A DNA stretch of 64,000 nucleotides from Zygaena filipendulae (taxonomy: Eukaryota; Arthropoda; Insecta; Lepidoptera; Zygaenidae). The notes under the pieces are model-generated. The model was not told the origin of the DNA. It ran no database searches and saw only the letters and a program-made list of their open reading frames with translations. Position numbers and translations under genes: made by a program. Shown here in pieces: positions 54,141 to 64,000 of the stretch (positions are counted from its first letter, which is position 1; each line of letters begins with the position of its first letter). Location: positions 1,877,501 to 1,941,500 of the forward strand of contig OU015675.1 in NCBI GenBank assembly GCA_907165275.2, written 5' to 3'.

Positions 54141-55310
54141 TCGCAATTGTTGGTTGTGCAATAAAGTGTTATCTATCTATGTATCTATGAATATTTTCAG
54201 CCAGTTACATGAAGCAATGGTAGATTTTACAACAAGTGCACAAAACGAACTATTTCTATCCGAGACACTTAGCAACCCGAGCCGAAGGCGAGGGCTGATA
54301 GTAATATCGAGGATAAAATGGTTTTGTGGACGAGTTATAAAATCTGCTTTTCAGTTCGATTGCGATGAAATAAAACAGTAGTATAACATATCATTTCTTT
54401 AATTAAAATTCAAAGTAAAATTAGTACAGTTTTGAATACTGAAGGAAATTATTTTTCCCAGAATATTAACGGTATTTATGTCTTAAAAAAAAACATAAGG
54501 CAAATAAATTTAAGTAGGTAAATATTATAAAATAACAAATTCTTTCTATGAACTTCTTATTGTGTTTGGCTATATGGCTCATTTTCTTTGCCTTAATATA
54601 GATACATTTATGAGTAGATATGTTAATGCACTTGTGCAAAAAATTAGATTATGTGCAGCCTATATCCTGCACAAACAAGCACTTTCAAAGCATGAGAAGA
54701 GAAAAATATATGTTACACAGTCTTCATGCACATTTTATTTTTTTTGGTTTCGCCCTATGAATATTTCAGTTGGATACAAAAACGTATTGATTCACCTTTT
54801 TATGCTGTCCTATGAATATTTTCAGTCAGTCATACAAATTGAAATAATGTTCTCTGTAGGTATACGCCTTGAACATAGTGAAGTGTCTTGATTGATTGCA
54901 CGTATCTATCGCAATATTTACTAAGCTAACAGTTAAGATAAAATGTTTTTAAAGCGATAATATACGGTGATAACATTTCTATAAATATAACACTAAAACT
55001 ATATTAATAAGACGGTGGTAATCGTTTTTGTCATCGCGTATCGTCAGCTCGGTTTAGTTTTGATGCGATATACCATCGACATGAGTGTTGTCAGGATTAT
55101 CTATACAAATAAATAAAATTGAAGAATACTTATTTGCTTTTTGTAATTGTCCACTGTTTTCTCTGACTGACATTGGCATGAATAGTGCGCCTACCTATCC
55201 ATGGCGTCTGAATATTGAAAAAAGAAGAAGAAAATTGAAGTGTCTGTTTGTAATTTCAAATTAACATCTCTTCACTAAATGCATGCGAAAGTATAATATA
55301 TATGTACATT
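54141..55310. other. AT-rich DNA without recognisable feature
   Basis: No exon with good splice sites or conserved-looking translation is seen. The open frame at 54,562-54,891 has no supporting motif. Confidence 0.5.
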
Positions 55311-55329
55311 GTACAGTATACTTACATTA

Positions 55330-55520
55330 AAAAAATCATTTTTTTTTCTCTGTCTGTCTGTCTGTCTGTTTTGGCTAATCTCTGAAACGGCTGGTCCGAT
55401 TTTGCTATCTATCACTCGTAGATAGCTAATGTTATAAAAAGTAACGTAGGCTACTTTTATCACGGGATTCCCGAGGGAACTCCGAAATTATCGCGGGTGA
55501 AACCGCGCGGGATAGCTTGT
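55330..55520 (+). repeat. Helitron-like short element, second subfamily
   Basis: It starts with (TCTG)n, then 'ttttggctaatctctgaaac', 'ggctggtccgattttgc', 'gggattcccgagggaactcc' and ends 'gcgcgggatagcttgt'. Confidence 0.7.
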
Positions 55521-55621
55521 ATCAAATATAAATATACAGTCTCGGTAATTAAAGGCGGAAACACATTTGTATGTCGAGTCGTGTTGTGTTGAGGTGGTGC
55601 TTCTCTAACAATAACTAAAAA

Positions 55622-55976
55622 TTTTTTTTTTTTTTTTATGTCATAGGGGGCAAACGGGCAAGTGGTACACCTGATGGTAAGTGATTACCGCCGCCCATGG
55701 ACATCTGCAACACCAGAAGGCATGCAAGTGCGTTGCCGACGTGGAATGGGGATGGGAACTGGCTTTCAAGTGGGGCTGCCGGAACACACCGTTAGGTGCT
55801 CGGCGACAGATTTGCAACTTGAAGGTGGTAGCTAGTCAGCCGGGCACTAGAGAGCGCCCTACCACCATGCTATGGTTTCCTCACGATGTTTTCCTTCACC
55901 GACAGCTCAAGCTCATTGTTAGGGTTTGAACCTACACCTTGCGTCCGAACGCACCAACCACTGAGCTATCATCGCT
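55622..55976 (-). repeat. tRNA-derived SINE (- orientation)
   Basis: It starts with a poly-T (reverse of the poly-A tail) and 'atgtcatagggggcaaacgg', and ends with box B 'gggtttgaacc' and box A 'ccaaccactgagctatca' in reverse. It matches 27,633-27,989. The 82-codon open frame at 55,681 is inside it and is discounted. Confidence 0.9.
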
Positions 55977-56087
55977 GTGCATCGCATAAATAAAATAAAT
56001 AAATAATAAATGTATGAAACAGATATGCTTCTGTCACAACACGACACGATACGTATGTGTGTTTCCGCCTTAAGATGTAGCTGTGTT

Positions 56088-56425
56088 CATAAAAAACCCC
56101 GTGGTTTCGCCCGCAATTTCAGAGATTAGCCCGAACAAACAGACAGACAGACAGAAAAAAACTCATGTGAACATACAATAGAATAGAATAGTTATTATGT
56201 ACCTACGTTTATTATGTGATAAAAAAAAATTTGTCGGATATGTGCGTGTAGACTATCACTGTGAGATCTCGCGGGAATTCCGTTTGAAATAAAAGTACCC
56301 TATACCCTTTTCTGTAGCTCTGATAACGATAACGTGTATTATGCAAAATTGTATGCAGTTTCACCCGCGACAATTTCAGGTTCCCGAGGGAATTCCGGGA
56401 TAAACTTAGACTATATAGACTCTTT
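56088..56425 (-). repeat. Fragments of Helitron-like elements, reverse orientation
   Basis: It has 'aaccccgtggtttcgcccgc', 'gagatctcgcgggaattcc' and 'gcagtttcacccgcgac'; the pieces are out of the standard order, so at least two insertions overlap. Confidence 0.5.
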
Positions 56426-56479
56426 AAAATCAGTTCAGTAGTTTCAGATATTATGCCCGATATGTACACTTAAATCTTT

Positions 56480-57590
56480 ACCGCTTTGTAATATTAGTTT
56501 AGATTTCTTAGTAATAATAACATACCACTGAATGGTGTTTTACTGTGGAAAATTGCAAAATCACTTCCTCTCCAGTAGATAAACGGAGTTAGCTATTTAA
56601 ATTCATACTGTAAATGATAAATTTTCTGCATGGTAACGATGATCTACTTGTTTTTTAGATATAATATACAAAGAAGGATGACCAGATCGGACTCGATACG
56701 AAACAATGATGTCTATATATGATATATATATGAAAAAAATCCTTATTTTTTAAGATTTTAAAAAACACAAAAAATATCTCTATAAGTAGCCACAAAAAAA
56801 AGATATTAATTTATTTTTGTTTTTGTAACTTCTACGACATCATGTATGTGGTTTCAGAACGCACCTATTGACGATTCATTTCGCGTATGACATGACTTAG
56901 TATTCAAAGACTATAATTATTCACGTTTTTCTTAATAGTTTTACTAGATAATTATGTAGGCATCAAATCAACAACTGTGTGTGCGTTCTTGTCATAAAAA
57001 AAAATATTTAGGTTCATAGTAAGTATAAGCATTTTGTTCAATTGCGTACATCGGAACGTCATTTGTCTTTGACAAGTTACTAAATCTGTGGTCATCGAAC
57101 CGCGCCAGTGATTGTCATTAATCATTAATATTTGATTTGATTGGCAATTGACATGACACCCGGCAATCACGCATTTTAATCGCTTTACTTGTTGTTCTAT
57201 TTTGAATTTCCTTTGTCGTTTTTACCTAGGCATTTTTTACGGACTGATAACTACCACTTGTGACTACATTATTTCTATGCTAACTACACTTTTAGGTCGG
57301 GTAAAATGTAGTTGTTGATTCTAACCTCAAATGTATTGTGGATTTTACGATGTTATTTTAAAAAATTGTGGCTATTTAGATATGATTTTTAAACGGGATA
57401 GTATTTACAACATAAAAACAAATCAATCTAACTATAGTTTATTTTGGGACATGAAAAATAAAAGTCAAGTCCAGCTCCTATAGAAATTTTGCCATTGTTC
57501 TTTTATATAAAGAGGTTGTAAAGTTTGTAAATTTGGATGTAATAAATGGAACTATTTTTAAGACAAGCTCCCAAACGAGGTAATTTATTT
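56480..57590. other. AT-rich single-copy stretch
   Basis: Nothing beyond short AT-runs is seen; no supported exon or repeat family. Confidence 0.5.
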
Positions 57591-57597
57591 GTCAACT

Positions 57598-57812
57598 CTG
57601 TTCTCCGAGATTTTACCCGCGTTAATTTCGGAGTTCCCGCGGGAATTCCGGGACAAAACTACACTATGTCCTTCTCTGTACCCCTGAAAATGTGCATGCA
57701 AAATTTCATGATGATCGGTTGAGCTGTTAAGGCGTGAAAGCGTAACAGACAGACTGATAGACCGACAGACAGACAGAGTTGCTTTCGCATTTATAATATT
57801 AGGAGGATTAAT
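57598..57812 (-). repeat. Helitron-like short element, reverse orientation
   Basis: It has 'gttctccgagattttacccg', 'ttcccgcgggaattccggg', 'ctatgtccttctctgtaccc', 'atgatcggttgagctgttaa' and ends 'ataatattaggaggat'. Confidence 0.78.
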
Positions 57813-58034
57813 AAATTTAAGATCATTATTCAACACAAATTATACGATAAAGTATATTATTAGTAGAGTATTCAAAATCATAAAACGTTTTGAAATTCAT
57901 TGCTCTACTCAATTACTACATATTTTTTGTTATTATATTTTTTAAGTACAAATTAATCTTATAAAAAGGCAACCGTGCTAAGTTTCATGTCAGTTCTTCT
58001 CAGTAGAGGAAGTGTTTCGAACTGACAGTCATTT

Positions 58035-58315
58035 AGAGTTCTAAGAACCTGCTGGGTTGTTGACGAGTGAAAGCCGTATCGAAAACACGCGTGTCACGTT
58101 TTTCGTTATTTCAGTCACTTTTCAGCATCTATTTTGGACCCTGAGCAGGAAACTGGCTTTCAAGAGAGCCATGTTTTAACTTGGGGAACAATCTAACATT
58201 GTCATTGGCGTTTCGCCATAATTGAAGAAGTGGATGAAGAGATTGTTATTATTAAGAAACATTGTCATTGGCAAATTATAATTATAGACGCCATTATTAA
58301 AGAAGAAGAAGAAGA
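58035..58315 (+). repeat. Dispersed 270-bp repeat, copy 2 (inverse of 35,505-35,775)
   Basis: It has 'cgaaaacacgcgtgtcacg', 'gagcaggaaactggctttc' and 'aacattgtcattggc', followed by a (GAA)n run. Confidence 0.75.
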
Positions 58316-58319
58316 ACCT

Positions 58320-59940
58320 GCTGACGATTTTATGTGATTGTATAGATACCAACCGATTCTTAGTAATAAAGAATTTTTGAATTTGAATTTACTGAACCGA
58401 TTCTAAAAATTCTTCCTCAAATATACATTATACAGGTCCGTGATTCATACAATACTTTTTATACCGGAAAACAAAGAATTCTCGAGATATACCGGAATTC
58501 AACGCTCGTTCAAGTTCGGTCAAAGGTTTATCATCATACTTCGTTAAAATATAAATAATCAACGCAATACAACAGGTGATATTATTTCTATATTTGACGT
58601 TTTAAGTTTTAATTTGTCTCCAGGTTTTTTAATACACAGTGAAATATGCATCAGTTACATCAGTTAAAACCCCGGGTTTTTCCCGTCTTTAGCCTTTTTT
58701 TATAGCTTCGAAAGAAGTTCGTGTTTCTTCATTTGAAAAAAGAGCCTTAAATATCGATTTCTATGACTACAGTATCGACGTAAATTCTTCAAAAAAATCC
58801 CCCCTTTTCTTCGTTCTCTTTAGGAAACAAATTTCTTCTTACAAGAAGTCTTGCGCATAATTTCATTTTGTTAGATTTTGTATAATTTGGTAGGTTCGCA
58901 TAATTTGGTAGGTTCCTTATTAGTTTATATTTTGTATCATTATGTAGATCATCAATTACCCGCGAGTCCACCTCAGGGAAATTCGTGATTCGTTCAAGAA
59001 CTCATTGGTACACGAAAGAAAGACAAGTACCAAACCTCACTTGTTTTTCCGTGTATACAATCACATTAATCCGCTAGTTCAGTTGGGAAGTAAGAGTAAC
59101 AAATTAACATACTTAGTTATACATTAAAAGGCTTCTCCTTGTAACAACATTGTTAATTAATAATTATATTAATATTAATTGTTAAACGCCTTTGCCGTAT
59201 AGAAAGTCGGTTATTATTATCATAATAAAACAATAATTACTAACCTAGATATATGTATAACAATAAAAATAAACAATCCAAATGCACTGAGAAATAAAAA
59301 AAAAAAACTTAATAAATTCTTCTATCACTTTCACTTTTTATGTCACAGCCGTTATTTATTTCACCGATTGACATCAAATTGTCACTTGGACAATCGGGTA
59401 CATTACTCCGTATTCCGCGTACCGACTGTGTACCTATATAATAGTTTAATAAAACTGTTTGTCTGTCTGTAAGGAGTACGTGCACACGGTCTCGTCGGCT
59501 TTACTACTACTACTGAGTTGTGGTAGGGCACAGGTGCCGACAAGCAGGCGTGATTCATTGGAGAATCGCATAGTTTTGCCAAGTCAAGTCATAGGCGGTA
59601 GCGACAGCGGATTAGACTTTTTACCATCATAATGCATTTTAATTTGGTAACTTTTTCTTTTTCTGTTTCGTGTGAATCGTGTGATAATCGCGTTTGAGGC
59701 ATGGCCAACTATAATTGGAATGCGTATTGTGTGATATTTTTATTTATTTATTTATTTATTTATTCGCATTTCACTGTAAATATAGGCAAGTTCAATAAAT
59801 TACAGTGTTAAAGAGTTCGATTGACTTAGAAACACATATAGATATGAGCTTACTAGCTGTTTTGCTTAGCTTACAAGCCGAAATTAATAAAATCGTAGGG
59901 ACGCGATTTCACCCGCGAAATTTTGGAGATCCCGCGAGGA
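58320..59940. other. AT-rich stretch, mostly featureless
   Basis: It contains a (TTTA)n run at about 59,738-59,766 and a reversed Helitron-like head at 59,905-59,940. It could include 5' exons or the promoter of the - strand gene, but none can be identified from sequence alone. Confidence 0.45.
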
Positions 59941-60270
59941 TGGGCATGTTGATTAATTTTTATTTTTTAGTCCGTCTTGTAGATTATTAAAAAATATTGG
60001 ACACGTATTTTTTCTTTTTTTACGTAATCTAAATATAACGGCGATATATTGAGTTGAAATTTCGCGTGACGTCACTATTCTGACAGTTTGTATGGCGGTT
60101 TTGCGGTTAGTGACGTCACGACCTCCTCATCCTAAACTTTAATGCGCTTTATCTCTGTATATATTAATTTATTTAAAAAAGCAAAAAATACGTGTCTATT
60201 GTTTTTTTATTTTGTAACTGACGGACTAATTAGAATTTTGATTTTCAATAGTAGTCAACATCCCTATTCC
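59941..60270 (+). repeat. TGACGTCA-bearing MITE, complete copy inserted in a Helitron-like element
   Basis: It runs from 'gggcatgttgattaattttt' to 'gtagtcaacatcccta'. The flanks 'cccgcgaggat' and 'tccgggataaaagtat' look like a split Helitron-like element. Confidence 0.87.
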
Positions 60271-60330
60271 GGGATAAAAGTATCCCTATATCTATAAGTT
60301 TCTGTACCCTGTCTGTTTTGTGACCACATG

Positions 60331-60448
60331 ACCTGGCGATAAGTACCTCAGTTTTCTCCGATTTTTCGTAACCACGTCACATGACGATGTATGCGTTAGT
60401 TTTATTTATATCGATAACGATTATAAATTGTTAACTTAACCAAGGGCT
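60331..60448 (+). repeat. Diverged copy of the TAGTCAAGTTGACAATC MITE
   Basis: It has 'tgaccacatgacctggcgat' and 'accacgtcacatgacgat' and 'aattgttaacttaaccaagg', comparable to 39,731-39,845. Confidence 0.5.
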
Positions 60449-60682
60449 GTTCTTAGTACGATTAGTGTTGACTCTAAATCGCTGTAATCTACTAACTTGC
60501 ACCATTTAGATATTCATATTATCGTGCCATTTCTATTCCGCTGTATCAACACTCAACACTCGAGTTATTTGTAATCTACTAGGTAAGTGTTGTATGAGAC
60601 ATATTGAATTTCTCTGACAAAAAAATTGTAATATTAACCAGGTAGCTACTTTACATAAATTGTATTACAGTGTAGGTATGTA

Positions 60683-61002
60683 CAATGGGCATGTCGACTA
60701 ATTTTTTTTCAGCCCGTCTTGTAGATTAATAAAAAATATTGGACACGTATTTTTTCTTTTTTTACGTAAGTGGGTACCTAATCAAAAAATAACGGCGGTA
60801 CATTGAGTGAAAATTGCACGACGTCACAACCCGATGCCGTTTGTCCGGGGCTTATACCGAATAATGACGTCACGAGTCCCCCACCCTGAACTTTAATGCG
60901 CTTTAGTTTATTTTCTCATTAATTTGAAAAAGCGACAAATACGTGTCTATTCTTTTTTTTCTTCTAATTGACGGACTAATTAGAATTTTGATTATCATAC
61001 CC
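60683..61002 (+). repeat. TGACGTCA-bearing MITE, diverged copy
   Basis: It starts 'gggcatgtcgactaatttt'. The first site is altered (gcacgacgtcac), the second intact (atgacgtcacga). The right end is decayed. Confidence 0.78.
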
Positions 61003-61051
61003 CGAATAATAACCAATTTCAACGATAAATCTATATGTTTTATGTTAGACC

Positions 61052-61228
61052 AGCTGTTTCTCTTCATTCCGGAACTCCCGGGGGAATTACGGGATAAAAG
61101 TTCCCTATGCCTTTTCTGAACCCCTGATAACGTATATGCATTTCATGATGGTCGGTTGGGTTGTTAATGAGTGAAAGCATAATTACAAACATGCAGACAA
61201 ACTCACAATCACATTTACAATACTTAGT
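61052..61228 (-). repeat. Helitron-like short element, reverse orientation
   Basis: It has 'agaccagctgtttctcttca', 'ggaactcccgggggaattac', 'ctatgccttttctgaacccc' and 'gagtgaaagcataatta'. Confidence 0.65.
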
Positions 61229-61258
61229 TAAGGAGCACCCGAGCAATTTTTAAAGCAA

Positions 61259-61578
61259 TGGGCATGTTGACTAATTTTTATTTTTTAGTCCGTCTTGTAG
61301 ATTATTAAAAAATATTGGACACGTATTTTTCCTTTTTTTACGTAATCAAAAAATAACGGCGATATATTGAGTTGAAATTTCACGTGACGTCACTATTCTG
61401 ACATTTTGTATGGCGATTTTGCAGTTAGTGACGTCACGACCCCCTCACCCTAAACTTTAATGCGCTTTATTTCTGTATATTTTAATTTATTTGAAAATAC
61501 GTGTCTATTGCTTTTTTATTTTCTAACTGACGGACTAATTAGAATTTTGCTTTTCAAAAGTCGTCAACATCCCTATTA
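61259..61578 (+). repeat. TGACGTCA-bearing MITE, complete copy
   Basis: It runs from 'gggcatgttgactaattttt' to 'gtcgtcaacatcccta', with two TGACGTCAC sites. Confidence 0.87.
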
Positions 61579-61579
61579 G

Positions 61580-62335
61580 ACACGCGGTGACTGTCGCCAA
61601 ATGCAGTGGAGCGATTAGTGCCTCGGCACAAACTTAAGCAATATTTAGAAACTGCAGTGATCGTTTCCTGTGGAGTCGTGACCTCAAACAATGACCTCAC
61701 AAGCTCAGTCAGCTGACGATAGGGTTGAAAAAACGTAAAGAGCATTTATTTTCTTTAGGCAGAGGGAAATAAAATGTGATACTTATTCATTAGTATATAT
61801 TTTATAGTAGGTAAGTTATTGTGATCGGATAGATGTCACACTTCACAGCGCCAGTTCGAATCTTTAGGTTTCTCTAAGAACTTTTTGTTGATTTTATAAG
61901 TGTCACGTCTTGTGCGTTGGAGCACAGTTTCACGCACCTGAGGAGCTATTATATAACTTTTGTTTCTATCATTTTTCTATTGTAATCAAAAACGCAGTGG
62001 TTTTGCGATTACAATATTATGCACGTTTTGACATCTACAATATCTAGCAATCAACCGAAATAAACATATTTAAAAATTGAAGCTGTCTAAGCTCTAAAGT
62101 CTAAGCTAACAAAATAGCTATTTTCTGATTGAAACTGGAATATGATAGCAACAGAAGTTGCATAATTGCTTTGCGGGTTCTTTCCCGTATTGGTGAAACC
62201 GCAATGAATTTCACGAAAACCTTGATACGTTTTTTTGGGTTTTCTTTGGCTTTTTTAAGCAATTCATTCATTTATTAATTATATTATAATACGACGGTTT
62301 TTATAGTGTAATCCCTCCGTGTAAATACTTACCCA
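61580..62335. other. AT-rich stretch with no recognised feature
   Basis: No exon or repeat family is identified; the - strand open frame at 61,554-61,745 overlaps the MITE end and is discounted. Confidence 0.5.
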
Positions 62336-62524
62336 CTATTATAAATGCGAAAGTGTGTTTGTTTGTTTGTTACGTTTTCACGCGTCGACGACTGAACGGA
62401 TCATCATGAAATTTTACATACACGTTGTCAGGGATACATAGAAAGTCATACCTAGAGTACTTTTATTCCGGAATTCCCGCGGGAACTCCAAAATTACCGC
62501 GAGTTAAACCGCGTGGATCACCTA
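62336..62524 (+). repeat. Helitron-like short element
   Basis: It has 'actattataaatgcgaaag', 'gaacggatcatcatgaaatt', 'ggaattcccgcgggaactcc' and 'aaaccgcgtggatcaccta'. Confidence 0.75.
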
Positions 62525-62694
62525 ATTAAATAAATAAAGGAAAAATTACACAATTCCGATTGTTAAAATAAAAATTTAAAACACCTACCCTTTTGCTTAT
62601 ACCTATATCCTGAAGAATCTTGTAGGACCATTTGTTTTCAACCACTGGTTTTAACCTTGTTTTAACCTATATTCATTCTGCCGTACCTATTGTT

Positions 62695-63245
62695 ACGGCG
62701 TTGAGTTAAATTGAGTCATCAGCTATGGCGGTCAGACCTTGGTTTCGAAAGCAACAGTTACAAAACTTGGACCCGGTTTGCTACTCGAACGATCGAGGGT
62801 TCACGGCCAAGTAGCTGCCTTCGGGATTTCCTAGTTGTTTTTATTTACGGAGATGACAGACAATGGTGTCATCAGTAATAGTACATTGTTATCCTAGGGG
62901 TGAAAGTAACTTATTTAGTCCCGAGACGGGGTTTGGCGCCCGGGCGTAGCCGTCTTTCTCCCGAGGATAACACTGTGCTTTTCATTACGAATGCAAGGAA
63001 AGTCAAAATAAAAATAGGAATTAGCTAAAGAAAAAAATGAGTGAATTTTGTTTTACATAAATCAACCATTAGGTGTGCTACTGGCCAGTAAGTATGCCCC
63101 CTATGACATAAAAAAAAACTTGAGTTTCTGCAGTATCCAGCTGTCAGTTGAAAGCGATTCTCCCTAGGGCTGAAAAGTGTTACTTTCAACCCGCTTCTCA
63201 GGCAACTTCAGACCTACTTTCCGAGTATGAGTAATGAAAAATCTA
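62695..63245. repeat. Unclassified GC-richer repeat-like block
   Basis: It contains 'cattgttatcctaggggtga' and the partly mirrored 'cccgaggataacactgtg', then a second 'ctccctagggctgaaaag' block and a truncated SINE tail ('gccccctatgacataaaaaa') at about 63,090-63,118. I do not recognise the family. Confidence 0.4.
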
Positions 63246-63305
63246 TGATTTGATCTTTCACAACCATTGATCATAATAATTATCAATCCTTATCTATACG
63301 AATAA

Positions 63306-63702
63306 GTATTATAAAGAGGAAAGATTTGTTTGTATGTTTGTTATAATTTAACTCAAAAATTACTGAACTGATTTCAAAAATTCTTTCACCATTAGAAAGC
63401 TACATTATCCCTGAGTAACATAGGCTTGTATAATAATCCGGAATTCCCGCGGGAACTCCGAAATTATCGTGGGTGAAACCGCGTGGGACAGCTAGTTATC
63501 CTACTAACATTATAAATGTGAAAGTGTGAATTTTTGGATGTTTATTACTAAATCACGCAAAAACGGCTGAATGGATTTGGATGAAATTTAGCATGCTCAT
63601 TTTCAGGGGTACAGAGAAGAACATAGGGTACTTTTTATCCCGGAACTCCTGCGGGAACTCCGAAATTACCGCGGGTGAAACCGCAGGGCACAGCTAGTTA
63701 TA
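63306..63702 (+). repeat. Two Helitron-like short elements in tandem
   Basis: The first ends 'gcgtgggacagctagtta' at about 63,498; the second starts 'tcctactaacattataaatg' and ends 'gcagggcacagctagt' at about 63,702. The GC-rich 3' ends are nearly identical, and the 5' halves belong to different subfamilies. Confidence 0.78.
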
Positions 63703-63711
63703 TAAATAAAT

Positions 63712-63806
63712 GCTATTGTGAGTTTGTTTGTTTGTTACACTTTCACGGCTTAATGACTCAACCGATCATCACATACACGTCCTCATACCTACATTGAAGG
63801 ACATAG
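63712..63806 (+). repeat. 5' half of a Helitron-like element cut by a MITE
   Basis: It has 'gtgagtttgtttgtttgtta', 'ctcaaccgatcatcac' and 'attgaaggacatagg', after which the GGACGCAG MITE begins. Confidence 0.65.
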
Positions 63807-64000
63807 GGACGCAGATAAGCAATAACATGTTAACCCACAAAATTAAGTTATTGACTCAGAACGATTTATTGAGAGTTAGGGAACGTTTTTTAATTATGTG
63901 TTTACCTTATTACATTGCTTAAATATGTAACTAAATATTGAACATTAACAATGTTAACACAAAATGGCGCTCCTACTTTTAAAACACGATTTACACAAAA
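63807..64000 (+). repeat. MITE with TIR GGACGCAGATAAGCAATA, runs off the window
   Basis: It starts 'ggacgcagataagcaataac' and follows the consensus to the end of the window; the right terminal repeat is outside. Confidence 0.82.

Noticed and set aside
55681..55929. 82-codon ORF with apparent normal amino-acid composition
   Set aside because: It is the body of a reverse-oriented tRNA-derived SINE, also present at 27,633.

Overview
This 64 kb window reads as lepidopteran (moth or butterfly) nuclear DNA. It is AT-rich, carries short spliced exons with GT-AG introns, and is dense in repeats typical of Lepidoptera: short Helitron-like elements whose 3' ends read 'CCGCGGG..CAGCTAGT', tRNA-derived SINEs, many small inverted-repeat (MITE-like) elements and one BEL/Pao-type LTR retrotransposon. 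There are no bacterial-style operons, rRNA genes or CRISPR arrays.

Positions 1 to about 40,340 (+ strand) appear to hold the 3' part of one large gene. Its visible coding part is 39 exons. Thirty-five are small and symmetric (phase 1 at both ends), encoding Ser/Pro/Thr/Glu-rich, low-complexity protein. They run into four terminal exons that encode two PDZ domains and the stop codon (39,558-39,560). Between 1,023 and 22,968 the mini-exons lie in a degenerate tandem array of a three-exon cassette (A, about 27 codons; B, 17 codons; C, 19 codons). Five cassettes are complete and two further A exons and a B/C-like exon follow. From 23,521 to 34,230 there are 17 more unique-looking phase-1 exons, many ending in '..NE|G'. 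The visible exons sum to about 1,220 residues; the start of the gene lies left of the window. All joins are inferred from splice consensus, phase and copy comparison.

Two large insertions sit inside cassette introns: a head-to-tail dimer of a Helitron-like non-autonomous element (5,216-7,626) and a 3,997 bp BEL/Pao-like LTR element (13,328-17,324) with identical LTRs, a GTATC target duplication, an open 1,060-codon gag-pol-like frame, but no visible RT YVDD box and a gutted integrase core.

A second gene is on the - strand (42,286-49,309). Four exons join in compatible phases to a predicted 456-residue protein with a Cys-rich N-terminus and a long charged Ser-rich tail. It is convergent with the PDZ gene. 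Its 5' non-coding exons or promoter are probably at higher coordinates.

The right part (about 49,400-64,000) shows no recognisable coding exon. It is filled with MITEs (a family carrying two TGACGTCAC sites each), fold-back elements, Helitron-like elements, a SINE and AT-rich single-copy sequence.
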